Source: Phytophthora colocasiae (taxonomy: Eukaryota; Oomycota; Peronosporomycetes; Peronosporales; Peronosporaceae). From it: DNA of 64,000 nucleotides. The first letter of the stretch is position 1. Each line of letters opens with the position of its first letter. The stretch covers positions 3,100,001 through 3,164,000 of the forward strand of contig JAGKQI010000091.1 in the NCBI GenBank assembly GCA_018806915.1. Reading direction: 5' to 3'. Shown in pieces: positions 1 to 11,600 of the stretch. The notes under the pieces are model-generated. The model was given only the letters and a program-made list of their open reading frames with translations, ran no database searches and was not told where the DNA came from. Made by a program: the position numbers and the translations under genes.

Positions 1-105
1 TGTGTGCGAAAATAGTCTAAGTTCGAAATTAGTCTTAGTCAGACTATATCTGTGTTTTTTAAAGTTAGGAAATAGTCTGACCGAGCCAACTTCAAAAATA
101 GTCTG
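1..105. repeat. Scattered TAGTCT/AGACTA words at the left edge
   Basis: The first 105 bases contain five copies of the word TAGTCT or its complement AGACTA, in AT-rich sequence, three of them preceded by AAA. They lie downstream of the decayed MULE transposase on the minus strand, so they could be part of the subterminal region of that element, but the window edge prevents a search for a terminal repeat. Confidence 0.35.
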
Positions 106-165
106 AGTGGTTCATGGTGCAGATCGCTAATCCAACTGGCCGGTTTCGAGTCACCCTTTTGCTTC

Positions 166-1801
166 CTAAACATTGGTTTTGAAATAAGAGGAGACAAAGT
201 ACAGATGGCTATAAAGGCCGCAACCGTGCTTCCTTTCCCCATTAAACTGTTTTCTTCGCAGCAAATGTTTGAAGTTTTTCCGGCAACTGGCTGCAGAAGC
301 TATCAGGGCTGTCAACCACCAAACAGACCGAAATGGTATGCCATACGCAAGGAAGGCGATGATACGGTGTGGCTTATCCCTCGGGCTTGATGGGACGTGG
401 TCAATCAAGCACTTTGTCCTGACATCATCCTCGACTTGAACCTTGTCGAAGCTCGATTGGCCACCGTATTCGCTCTTTGCCATCTCTGTTCGGATATATT
501 TCTTGAGGTGAAAATGACAAAGTATCACTTTGACGTCACCAAACTCCTTCTCCAGAATACTGAGTTCGCCCATATCTTTGTCAATCACGATCACTCGAAC
601 ATCTTGCCACGACGGGTTGTTAGACTTGAACGCCTGAATAGCATCAGTGAGGCACTCTTCGCTTTCAGTTTCCATCAGACTGTGATGAACGTACTGACCC
701 TAAAGAGAATAATCAATACAAGAATCAGTTTTTTGTACATTCCTGTACCTCCAGCGCCACGTTTGTAGCTAGAGGCACAATCCGAGTACGATAGTACATG
801 ATGTGTAACTAGAGTATTCAAAATGTAACATTAGGTACTTGAACGTACATGACCGTAAACATCGTTCACCATGAATGAGAAGAGCTTGTTCCGGGATTCA
901 TTCGTGTTGTGAGTGGTGTCGATGAGAAGAACTTCGGGAAAGGCCTTGAACCAACGACACATTTGTCGCGTCTGCAGCGTAATAGTCTGCGCTGAAGTGG
1001 CATCGTCGATGAAAACAGCAGTGCGATTGCCACGCGTCTTGCAAAAGTTCCGCATCACTGTGTCGAGACGCTTCTCCACACTAATGCCTCCGCGTCGGCG
1101 CACACGCATCCTAGCCACCATATTGTGCACGTCACGAAGAACAATCTTCTTACCTAAGCATTTCCAAGGCAGAATGTTAGTTAATACGCTAAAATAACGA
1201 TAAATACAAGCACTGCACCGGTCTGTTTTCGTAGGTATTGCATGATAAGCTTCGGTTTAGACCCTACAGCCTGAAGCTCGTCAACAAATGCGAGAACCGA
1301 CGGATCGTCGACGCGACGGTTGGAAGCATGGTTGTCAAACCTTGCCTTTGAGACTTGGTGATTGTGTGTAACGCAAGAGTTTGTTACACGCACCATGAAC
1401 TTCTTCTCTGCATCATTCCAGGAGACACCAGCCTTAATATTTGCTTTACAGCCCGTATCGTGGTCAAAAAAAGACTTTCGTATCTCCTTGCTGCGGCTTT
1501 TGCGGGACCACCCGTGTGTACACACCAACCTGATCCAAAAGTTAACGAAATGTTCGGGAACCAGCTGCTCGGCTTGTGCCTCATCACTGTTCGCCACTAA
1601 ACGCGCTGCACGGGCCGTGATCTCACGGTTACGCTTGGCAACCGACGTTGAAGTCCGTTGCCGGAAAATCTGGTGGGTTCGCTTGTAATACTCCTCCATG
1701 TGCGCAGAAAACGCCTCCCAGCTTTCATGCCATTCGATATCGACTGGTAAAGACTCCCAGTCCCGTTCAGGTACCTGGCTTTCTGGCTCGCTGCCGCTCA
1801 T
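166..1801 (-). pseudogene. FAR1/MULE-type transposase remnant, three exons
   Basis: This decayed transposase gene of the Mutator-like superfamily reads leftward. Exon 1 (1801-1219, from an ATG at 1801) has a FAR1-like N-terminal zinc-binding fold: Cys-Thr-His-Gly, a TGC, and a C-terminal THNHQ. A 65-bp intron (1218-1154, GTGCAG to TTAG) joins it in frame to exon 2, where the MULE catalytic domain starts with LLIDTTHNTNESRNKLFSF. A second intron (848-700, GTACGT to TTTAG) joins exon 3, with VIVIDKDMGE and CHFHLKKYIR, the second catalytic Asp region and the H-C motif. After about 430 the frame no longer resembles a MULE: the C-terminal third, including any SWIM finger, is lost or scrambled. Both splice joins restore family-like protein, so the gene was once spliced. 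I call it a pseudogene because the end is missing. Confidence 0.72.
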
Positions 1802-1843
1802 ACGGATTTGGCTCTGGCTCGCGGAAATCGACTTGAGCTGCAC

Positions 1844-2311
1844 TGTGGGAAATTTTCAAATGAGCGGCTCTGAGGCTCTTCGGGACGGGCGAAAGGGGGG
1901 AGAGGGGGTGTCAGATTTCCAAAATCTTAAGTTTCTAAAATTCGAGCTGATGGTATTTTATCGACGTAATTTAGCTAAAGCGTACTGTACAAGCTCGTTT
2001 AGTTACGATGTTGCTCGGTGACGCTAACCAGTTCAAAATTAATATAGCACAATGTAAGATGACTGAAAATGGACAGATTCAAAAAGAACAAAATGTCAAA
2101 ATATATCTCTATATTTTAAGATCCGAAGGTTATCAACCCGCAACGTAGCAGTAGTGTCATTGAACTTCAAGCGTTCCCTCCTTGACCTTGCAGCACTCCG
2201 TCCTTGAAATGCGCGTTCCCTCGTTGAGATACCGTCTCCCTCCGTCTGCAATGTGTTAGCGAAGAGCGCATTCGAAGGCCGCTAACTGTTCTCCAGCAGC
2301 TGGGTGGCGTC
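1844..2311. other. Gap without a recognisable gene
   Basis: I see no coding sequence, tRNA or repeat here. It should contain the left end of the Harbinger element whose transposase starts at about 2312, but I could not pair an inverted terminal repeat with the region right of 47022. A pyrimidine-rich stretch with repeated CCCTCC lies at about 2170-2250. Confidence 0.4.
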
Positions 2312-2497
2312 ATGGAAGATCGTCGAATGTTGCTCGCACTAAAAAGACCTTCATTTGCGCTTAAAAGAGGAGCTGATGAGAAGATATCATGCCTGGATCG
2401 TCAGGATACGCCACTACCTAACCGTCCAATGCCTTCCTCGACCCGATGTCGCACCCTGGATGCTCATCTGGGCTCACGGAACGGATACGAACGTAAT
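2312..2497 (+). pseudogene. PIF/Harbinger transposase, first exon part, split by element C
   Basis: This is the N-terminal part of a DDE_4-type (PIF/Harbinger) transposase. The family-like frame reads LRRYHAWIVRIRHYLT and then a segment ending WMLIWAHGTDTNV; it breaks at the 4-bp duplication TAAT at 2494-2497 and resumes at 44354 as NITTLGR. Element C inserted here. The ATG at 2312 opens a different frame, so the N-terminal portion has at least one frameshift or the start lies further in. The gene was already decayed or has decayed since. Its partner Myb/SANT gene is convergent at 45467-47022. Confidence 0.7.
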
Positions 2498-3506
2498 TGT
2501 GGTGGAGCGGATCTGGCCAAAATCTGGTTGAGGCCGATCGCGATCGCCACTTGCGCCCAGACACCGACTAACGGAGGGGGTCCCCCGGTGATCCGTGATC
2601 TTGCTGCGTGTAGTGTTCACCTCGTGTACCCGTCGGTAGGCGGGTTACGCTCTTTCAGATGGCTTCTGAAGATGGCTTGGGACGAGAAGAATGTCTTGGG
2701 TGACGCAGGGGTGTGAGATAGAGTGGGAATACTTCACTCTACCTCGGAGGGGTTGATCCGGGTCGTAGGCGAGTTCTCGAGCCTTGATCCGGTCGCCTGG
2801 TCTTCGATCCAGGTCTTCCAAAGGTCCAATGTTGGGGATCTGATCCCTTCCTTTACGATGCTTGCCGCTTCCTATGGCGGGGGCTTGATGGGTTGAGAGT
2901 CGACGGGATCGTCCAGCCAAGCAGCCAATTCCTTCCGATCCGTAATAAGCACTTGAAGGATAGATCATTAGATAGGGTAAAACTGGCCAATGTATTATCC
3001 AGTTATAACCTCTATGCTAGCTCTCTTCTCCTTACCTCCTTGATGCCGGTGGGCCAATGTAGTTCCCGTTCCGGTCTTGAGTGAAGGCACTTGTGAGGTC
3101 CAGAGCAAATTCGATTCTCTTTTGGTTATTCCTATGTCTACTAGTCCCATCCTCAGCTGCTATCCTACGATCACCTGACATCTGTCTACACAGCTGCGCG
3201 ATCTCCGATCTCGATCTCACCTAACCCTCGATCGCGATCTCGATCATTGATCCTCGATCTCGATAGGCGGTCTTGATCAGCGATTTCGAACGGTGATCTT
3301 GAACAGCAATCTTAGGTGATCTTGAACAGCAATCGATAGGCGGTCTTGATCAGCGATATCGAACGGTGATCTTGAACAGCAATCTTGAACAGTGATTCCG
3401 ATCATGAGTCGTCTCGCTTGATCTCGTATCCCCGTGTCGTCGATATTCAAGATCGTGATCTTCCTGAGCTTGGACATCGCTCCCCCGTGCGACCGATGCT
3501 GCCACC
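2498..3506 (-). repeat. Left (3') LTR of element C, distal segment
   Basis: This stretch matches 42918 to about 43865 in the other LTR of C, with extra copies of a GATCTTGAACAGCAATC-type repeat near 3290-3390. It ends at the CACC target duplication of solo LTR E (3503-3506). The LTR continues with ATTG at 5034-5037 and then from 31524. Read across those joins it restores the uninterrupted junction seen near 43865. Confidence 0.9.
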
Positions 3507-5029
3507 TGTGGCGAAGTGGGTGAACACTTTTGACCGCCCAGGGGGTTGCGTATAGCGTGCCGTCCAAAAGGAACAACCCAAACACTAACAACTCCAAAAG
3601 AGAGTTAGTAGTAAGATGTCCTAGTTGAAGTGAGTCAGCACCACCTTCCGGTGTCCAAATGAGTATCCGGAAAGTGGCTTGGCGTGTGACCTTGTGACTA
3701 CCCTCGTAGGTGTCGTTTGTCTTCGAACGCGAGGAGTCTGCACCACAAGTGTTATCTCCAAAAGATTGTAGAACTAGATCCGGAGGGAGAGTGCTAACCA
3801 AATAAACACTTCCCAAACGGTCGTTAATTAGTCCGAAAGTGGGTAAGCACTTATGGGCAAAGTACTTCCCCTCCAACAGTTAACCAAATATACAAGAGAG
3901 TTAAACCAAAATATACAACCGCTTCTTATTCTTTTCGGCCCTCGAGCGGTGGGCACTCCAAATGCCAGTACGACTAGAGCAAATTCCGGAACACTGGCAC
4001 AGTTCCGGGGCTTTTTAAACAGCGCGCCACTTCCGATAGATTCACTAGAAACCTTCGGAAGAATAGAATCCAATATATATGTTCAAAATACTATGTAGTA
4101 TTTCAACACACACACAACCAATACAGTCCAAACACACAAGCAGTGAAATCAATCAATTTTAGAAGTGACTACCACTAACCTCCCAAAATGCAGTTATAAT
4201 ATGAAATAATACCCGATCCATACTTAAATGGAAGGGGTCACGCCCGGGACGCCGCCCGGATCACCTTTCCAACTTGGCCTCACCCTGGCGGAGATTCACG
4301 CGGCGGTGACGCTTGTCGACGCGGCCTGACGCTTGTTCGGCTACACGTGAAGCCCTCTTCTTGAGGCTGGTCTACGGCTCCTCACAGTGTGTCTTAAGAA
4401 CACCTTCTAAGACTTTGCACTTGCGCCCTTGGTGGCAAATTGAACTCTCTTTAATGTATAATAGCTAGCACTAGCTAAACATGCAAAAATATACTTGGTT
4501 TCACTATGTAGTAGGGGCGTCTCATCAGGAAGAGGCTTGCGTTTCAGTAGAGTACCATAGAGTCGAAGAACACGGAAGAATTCCATCTGGCTCCGGACAC
4601 ATCATCGTCGGTCGTCTTGGTCGGTCGGAAATATATGGGCTTGAGTATACTCGAAACTCAACCAGGATACTGGGTACAGATCAGACAGTCACCGATAGTC
4701 CAACGTTAACCTCCACTTCGAACCTTCGACCGCTAGCTTGGGTCTCGCATATAATCCAGAAATATAACCCCTTGGTCACGGCGTTACCGAAAAGTCACTT
4801 GGTTTTCACATGCGAGCCATCAGGGGTGTATCATCCGGAGTATGTCAGAATATTTTGAAGTGGTTTCCATCTTTTGGGGTTGGCAACCCCTTCCCAGGCT
4901 TGCCCTCGTCCCTTGGCACCCACAATTGCGCCTTAACCCTGAATTCGTTTGGACCAATAATATCCTCAACGCCGCTCTGGCTATGGGAACCGGCAGTCCA
5001 TAAAAAAATTGTAGAGTCACAGCTTCACA
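3507..5029. mobile_element. Solo LTR E, an otherwise unseen LTR family
   Basis: The segment starts TGTGGCGAAG, ends CTTCACA, and is flanked by the 4-bp duplication CACC (3503-3506 and 5030-5033); the other C LTR has the empty site. The 1523-bp length and TG...CA ends fit a solo LTR left by recombination between two LTRs. No second copy is in the window. Unlike B and C it is not rich in GATC. It contains no convincing gene, so this is 1.5 kb of non-coding sequence. Its direction is not determined. Confidence 0.75.
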
Positions 5030-5037
5030 CACCATTG

Positions 5038-6538
5038 TGTGGTGAAGTGGATTCAAATCAAACCGGATACGACGCAGAACAACCACGATGATGGGTGACG
5101 TGCGACAAGTGGTGCTGCGATAAGGACAGGACCCTGGAACTGGGTACCTACTCTAGGGTGGACCCTACGTTAGGACCCACTTGGCCTAGCTGACCTAAGT
5201 TCGGATCCCACAGCTCTAAGTGCGGATCCCCTGGTCCCAAGTGCGGATCCGGCAGTCTTAAGTGCGGATCCGGCAGTCTTAAGTGCGGATCCGGCAATTC
5301 TAAGTGCGGATCCGGCAGTCCTAAGTGCGGATCCGGCAATTCTAAGTGCGGATCCGGCAGTCCTAAGTACGGATCCGGCAGTCTTAAGTGCGGATCCGGC
5401 AGTCTTAAGAGCGGATCCTTCGAACCCAAGATCTAAGATCCAAGATCCCGACATCCAGATCCAAGATCCCGAGATCCAGATGCCAGATCCCCAAGATCCA
5501 AGATCCTCGGATCCTGAGGCCGGATCCCCGAGATCCAAGATCCCGACATCCAGATCCAAGATCCCGAGATCCAAGATCCCGAGATCCAGATGCCAGATCC
5601 CCAAGATCCAAGATCCTCGGATCCTGAGGCCGGATCCCCGAGATCCAAGATCCAGAGATCCAGATCCAAGATCCAAGATCCTCGGATCCTGAAGTCGGAT
5701 CCCCAAGATCCAGATGCCGGATCCCCAAGATCCAGAGATCCAGATCCAAGATCCTCGGATCCTGAAGCCGGATCCTCGGATCCTGAAGCTGGATCCTCTG
5801 ATCCAAATTCGGATCCTCAAGATCCAAGACATCAACATGGTGGAGCAGTTGGAGGAGAGCCAGCATGATCCAAGATAGAGATTTGCGATGGGAAAGATAG
5901 GGTACAGGGTGAGAAACTGGATAACCATAAACCAGAGAGTCGAATTTACCTTCTAGAGCGCAAGTGGTTTTCTTCAGGACCTCAGACAAGGGAAGAGGAT
6001 AGTGTATTGGCCTCCCCTTAGTCTTCCTGCAAGTTTCTTCGCACACCTAGCTACAGCTAAGACCGGATCCCCGATTTGGCCGGCTTACCTTACGCTAGTG
6101 AAGACCCCGGATCCAACGGTGTTGATTGCTTAACCGTAGGATCCCTCGACCTCTCAACACCCTCAAGACCAACCGCTACAGGAGGCGGCAAGCAAGACAG
6201 TAAAGGAAAGGAAAAGGACCCCCACACCCACCAAGGCAACCCCGGATCCAAGGATCCACACGATCTTCGAGTCCAAGACCAAGATCCCCCAACCAGGACC
6301 TGTGTGCAGGAATACCCACGCAAGTCCAACCTCCCAAGTCCCCGCCAAGGACGTTCAAGCCTTCACGCCTGTGTACACTCTCCCGTTCCTAAGAGAGCAG
6401 ATCCCGCCCACTGACGGGTACACAAGGTGAGCCTCAGCAACACCACGGTTATCGGAGTACCCCCTCCGTTAGTCAGTGTCTGGGCGCCGTGTGTGAACGT
6501 TGGATCCCTGCTCATTCCAGCGGATCCACTACGCTACA
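5038..6538 (+). repeat. 5' LTR of element B
   Basis: This 1501-bp LTR matches 29924-31519. It has two internal arrays: eleven 21-bp GGATCC units (5196-5426) and a GATCCAAGATCC-type array (about 5425-5830). Outside the arrays the copies are close to identical, with small indels such as the one near 6055. It ends ACGCTACA where the 3' copy ends ACACCACA. The long open frames across the arrays are by-products of the tandem repeats and I do not treat them as genes. Confidence 0.92.
5196..5426. repeat. 21-bp tandem array, 11 units, one GGATCC each
   Basis: Eleven contiguous 21-bp units with core TAAGTGCGGATCC, followed by variants such as GGCAGTCT, GGCAATTC or CCTGGTCC. Every unit has GGATCC at the same position. 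The equivalent array in the 3' LTR (30082-30270) has nine units, so the number changes between copies while the motif and period stay fixed. Confidence 0.9.
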
Positions 6539-6539
6539 A

Positions 6540-6557
6540 TGGTGCGCGTGCCCGGAT
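6540..6557 (+). promoter_or_regulatory. Primer-binding site of element B
   Basis: TGGTGCGCGTGCCCGGATC starts two bases after the LTR end and would pair with the CCA end of a tRNA. The same site follows the A LTR at 8600, and C has it with one change on the minus strand from 42916. From here to 6705 the B leader has no gene; it contains GATATCACCG at about 6572, also found downstream of the A and C sites. Confidence 0.8.
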
Positions 6558-6705
6558 CTTTTGGGGACGGCGGATATCACCGTGAGTCCGAAGAGACCGT
6601 ACAAGTGAAGGAATAACCGGGAGAAGAAGTGCCGACGGTTGTTGGATCGCCGTCAGCACCGCTGAACGCTAGATCCACGGATCGGCGGAGCCCTGGGAGG
6701 AGCTC

Positions 6706-8597
6706 TGACACGTTGCTAATTACGATTTTTCGAGTGGATATGGACGTTACGCTGTGATGTGATTGGACATATACTGGATTGTGGGAGAAAGGGAGATGTG
6801 GGACGAGGTTATGTCCCGTGTGACAATATGATGGGTCTGTGGAAGAAAACTGCTATATATATTAACCTTCACCTGTACTGCAAAGGGGCCCAAGAGATCA
6901 GAAGTGTTCCTCGGAAAAGTGCACAAAACCCCGAGAGACAACAACACTCAGTCTGATCACCGGACTTTCCCCGACGATGAGTGCCTAAAGGTTGGCAGAA
7001 AGTCTCTCAGAAGAATGTATCTCTGAGAGACCTCATCCCGTTGCCGTCCTGTGTGACGATGATGGTTCAAGGAATACAGTTATACCCACAAGATACCAAG
7101 TATCGCGCACCGGACGTAGCGCACCCCGCGCATATCCCAACTGGACTTCGTGCGTTGTAGCATACGTGCTCCGCACCCTGAAAACACTCATGGATTTCTG
7201 GTATCACGCATGGAAACCCTGATATCACACCATGAAGTCTGACGTACATGAGTCCGACGTACATGAAGTCCGACGTACATGAGTCTGGCGTACATGAGTC
7301 TGACGAACATGATTCTGGTGAACAAGTCTGATGTGTCCGGCTTATATAAGCAATATTCCAGATATCACCAGTTTCCGATGAACAGACTCTGACGTACAAG
7401 ACTCCGATGATCAGACCCAAGTGTCACGACTCTGGTATTACAACTCTGATGTACATGATTCCGGAGTACATGGTTCCGATGAACATGTCTCCGACGCACA
7501 TGATTCCAGACCCTGATGAACAGGATACCAGACTCTGACACTCTGAAGTCCACCCCATACTGAAACCAAGTGTACCCAACACGACCTCACGCAATCAAGT
7601 GAAACGCAACCTGCTCATCCCTGTAATGACATCATTAAGTCGACTCGACAAGATCTGCAGCATCGACTACCATAGTAAGCCCAAGTGAAGATTCCTGAGT
7701 TATACTGAGACCAAGTGTATATGAGAATATGGAAGACAGAAGACAGAGAGATACGAGATAGATAACCAGAGTTCAATTTGATCGGTACCCCCGAGTTAAA
7801 TTTGCGTTACAACCCCAAGGTCGATTCGTCGGTTCTTCGGAAGTGTAAGGCCACGACAAAGCTTTGAGTCGTGTGATCTCTCACCTATCAAGCCCCTTTA
7901 GGTGGAGATCAGCGTAACGTAGAGACCTGAGAGGACCCACCTATTCCATTTACTAGTTGGGTCGTTTGTCTTGTCTCTAGCGGTAGCCCATTTCATATTG
8001 CACGTTTGGACAGGTTTTGGGAGCTAGACAGTCGCTCTCAAGACGCTCGGTAGACTGTTATATAACTGATAGTGTATTGGTTTATTTTCCCTCTATATAT
8101 TAGAGGGTGGTGCGCGAAAGTTACGGGAATACCAGACAGACCAGGTGTCTGGTGAACATTTCCCTAGTTGACCTGGAGAACTAGCCCACTGCTCAAGGGC
8201 CAGGAAAGGATAAGAGCAGCTACATATTTGTATATCGGAACTCTATATTGCGGTTATCTCGGAAGTCTAATTACTGGACTTCCCATTGTATTAATTTCTC
8301 TTTTGCCTTCAGAAATCTCTGGTGTACACAAGTGTTCACCGGAAAACGTTCGACTCTCAAGCGCTCCTGTGAGGACCAGAAGGATATCCGACGGTCTACG
8401 CAAGGAACCCTCACTCTCACACACACTTTCACGACCCCGGCGAGGGTCTCATTATTAAGACAACGAACCTACGAGGACAGCACAAGGTAACACACGCCCA
8501 CCTTGCTGTGTGACTCTGGTATTACTACCGGTACTCACACTTCCAGGTTCACTGTACGCCCCTGCACCGCGGTAAAAGTTGCACCGACTTCGCGACA
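6706..8597 (+). repeat. 5' LTR of element A
   Basis: This 1892-bp LTR is almost identical to 18448-20341. It contains the promoter of A: a TATATATA run lies near 6855 and another AT-rich TATATATTAG stretch at about 8093-8103, but I cannot place the transcription start. Short open frames inside are identical in both LTRs and look fortuitous. Confidence 0.95.
7234..7336. repeat. Tandem GTCYGACGTACATGA-type units in the A LTR
   Basis: About seven units of 15-16 bp with the core GTCYGACGTACATGA run in a row; the last drift to CTGGTGAACA. The same array is in the 3' LTR at about 18976-19078. Related words recur in the coding region, for example at 10681-10717 and 14698-14765. Confidence 0.8.
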
Positions 8598-8599
8598 AC

Positions 8600-8617
8600 T
8601 GGTGCGCGTGCCCGGAT
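8600..8617 (+). promoter_or_regulatory. Primer-binding site of element A
   Basis: TGGTGCGCGTGCCCGGATC begins three bases after the LTR end GCGACA. It is identical to the B site at 6540 although the two LTRs are unrelated in sequence, so both elements use the same tRNA primer. GATATCACCG follows at about 8629. Confidence 0.85.
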
Positions 8618-8688
8618 CTTGGTATCGTGATATCACCGGATCTAAGAGAGTTTGAGAAGAGGGTTTCTGTCAAGCGTCTATATTCAAG

Positions 8689-11600
8689 ATGGCTTCACAT
8701 GGAACTACGAGAGGAGGACGTCGGGGACGCGGTGGTCGAAGTATGGCGACACGTCAGTCGAAGCGTCTTCAAGGTCTTCCGCCTGACGAACAACCCGACT
8801 TGGATGCTGTTCAGAAGGCGGCACGCGAGAAGAGGAAGGCTGCACTTGAAAAGGAAGCAGTCGAGGAGGTGAACGTCCCGGAACCGGCGGTCGAAGACCA
8901 GCCTGCTGCGGAGCCTGAAGCCCAAGAGACACCCGATCTGTCTGGCGAACAAGGTTCTGAGGAAGGCCCGTCCGAAGCTGAAGCTTCTGGTGACGAGGTG
9001 GCCACTGCCCGTGAGGGTGGTGATGAGGCGTCTGAGGGAGGCGCCGATGAGGTTGAGTCCCCGGAGGTCATTGACTTGTGTTCTGAGTCGACGACTTCTG
9101 GGAAGTCCGTGGGGGAAGTGAAGACGGAACCCGGACTGGTTGATGAATGTGTCTCGAAGACTCCGAAGTCCGAAGACACTCCGATGTCTGACGACATGCC
9201 GATGAAGTCCGAAGATTCTCTGAAGACACCGTCTGATGAGTCTGGGAGGGCCGATTCGCTGGATGGAGAACGTGCCCTGAAGTACGTACGCCGTGAGTTC
9301 CGCCGCTGGAGGGACATGGACGCTGGAAGAATTGTTCCGCCGAACGTCGAATACGTCTGGCGAACAGCGAAGCCTGACGCAAATGTCTTTCGGAAGGCTG
9401 CGGCAGCGACAGGCGACTACATCAAGTGGCGGTGTTCTTCAGTATTTCCGGAAGACATGTGGATATCGGAGTTCTGCTTGAGGCGCCATAGTTTTGGCCT
9501 AATCCAAGACTAGTCATACGTCGAGATCTCGATGAACACTCTGACGGCACCCGAGTGCGTAGCTGTCCTTCAGACGATGTTGTATGAAGCAGGATTTGAG
9601 TTCCAGAACCTGCTACCGAGGTGGTCTCAGACCCAAGCGTCTGCTATCTTCGAACCTCAAGTGCGCAGTGTGGCGACGGAGCTTCAGAGCCGACTTGCTG
9701 AAGAACTGGTTGAGTGGGCCACTGTGACCGCCAGGTCACAAGTTAATCGACTCCCAGAAGACACAAAGGCAGGCAACGAAGCACGTCAAGGCGAAGCTGA
9801 TGGTATATTACGCGATGAGAAGGCTGACCTACAAGGACGACAGCTGATTATGAGACTCCGGGTGACCGGACTCAGAGTCACACATAGTTCCGACGGGTCC
9901 AGCAGTGGAGAACCGCCGCAGTCCAAGCGCCTGCATGGTCCGCCGCGCCCACAAGTCTCGTCGACACCATCTGCACTGTCGACGCCGTCGCTGAGTTCGC
10001 TGCCAGTATACGAGAGTCACTCTGATAGCACTCGTTTGGAGTCTGGTGTACCAATGTCTGAAGATCGAGGTAGCTCTCTGACGACTGATGCGCCTGTGCC
10101 AAGTGTCATTGGGACCTCGCGTACGTCTGATGACCACTCGTCGGGACTCCAGACCTCTCGTGGAAGTTCCACAGACTCGTCGCTGATGTCCATGAGTCGA
10201 GGGGCGTCTGCACATATGCCGTTGTCCGTCGGAGGTCTGGCGATGATCGCCCAAGGTGCTGAAGCCGGAGAAATGCTCGCCGGAGAGTCTATGGGAATCC
10301 ACGTGACACGAACACTGATGCCGGTGAAGTCGGAGCCTGAAGACTTCGAGATGTTGGAAGAGAAGCCGGAGTTTCCAGAAGTGAAGTCCGAGAGACAGTT
10401 GTCTACCAGAGATTCTATTCAACAGGAATGGCAGCGTCGAATGGAACAGGAGCAGAAAGAATTTCTGGCCAGAGAACGTCTGGAATCCATGGAGCGTGAA
10501 CATCGACGTGAACAACGAGAACTTGATACGCGCCAGCAGATCCAGACACTTACCGACCGACTACTCGAGTCTGAGAGCGCCCGACCGGAAGCCCAGAGAC
10601 GCGCGGATGACTTGGAAAAACGTCGGAGTCAAGCGTCAGAGTCCAAGCTCAAGTACCATTCGAAATCGTCTGAGAGACAGGTGTCCGACGTACAAGTTTC
10701 TGGTGAACAGTTTTCTGACTTACAGCGTCTGGAGACCGAGTTTGCAGATCGCTGGAAACAACGGGAAGCCGAGGCCGAAGCCGAACGTGCGCGTTGGGCA
10801 GACGAGCTGAAACGTGACTGGATTTCGCAAATGGAGACCTTGCGACAGCGGGTGCACGACGTGGAGTCGGAGCGCGACAGGGAGCGGGAAAGTTCCCAGA
10901 ACATGCAGCGTTTCCAGGCCGCAGAATTAAGGAACCTTCGTGCAACATTGTCCCAGGAATGACCCCGACCCGGGTGGAAGCTCCAGTGATTCAAGCTCGG
11001 ACTCCAGCAACTCGTCTTCTGATGACTTGGATCCTCCGGAGGTTGTAAACCTGACTTCTGCGTCCCATGGACAAGCTGGAGCGACTCTGCTGACTATGAG
11101 GCCTTTCATAAACTCAAGTATCATCGGAGAATTTGATCCCCGAGCGACATTACGAGAACGGGTTCACTGGTGGGAGCGCTTCGTGAACATGGCATCTCAG
11201 GGAGCGTGGACGAACAAGACCCGCATTCAAGAGCTCAAGCTGAAGCTCCCAGTGTCTGCCAGAGATTGGTTTAACCAGCTTCCGAAGAGCGTTTCCCGTG
11301 ACTGGAAGGAATTATCATCGGAGTTTCGCAGGCGCTATTGCAAGGCCCGGTCATCATACTCCGAGAGATATTTCACGATGGAAATGAAGAGTTCCGAGAC
11401 TCCGTTGGACTTCTTCTATCGCCTGAATTCGGCCGCCGGAAAAGCTGAGGTGGACTTCAGAAAATCCTCCAGACGTCTGGAGAAACACGTTCTGAGGTAC
11501 ATCACCAAGCTGAAGGACGAGCGTCTGAAGATCGCGTTACAAGGCCGAACGTTCAGGAGTATCTCGGACTTGGAATATGCTCTGCAACAGGATGAAGATG

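Noticed and set aside
5196..5426. CRISPR-like array
   Set aside because: There are no unique spacers, the units are contiguous, and the context is a eukaryotic LTR.
5170..6046. Long overlapping open frames on both strands (Gly-Ser, Asp-Pro-Arg repeats) in the B LTR
   Set aside because: They are open because the tandem GATCC units contain no stop in several frames; the array changes length between the two LTRs.
8093..8103. TATATATTAG as the promoter of A
   Set aside because: A second TATATATA run at about 6855 is equally good; neither can be chosen without a mapped transcript start.
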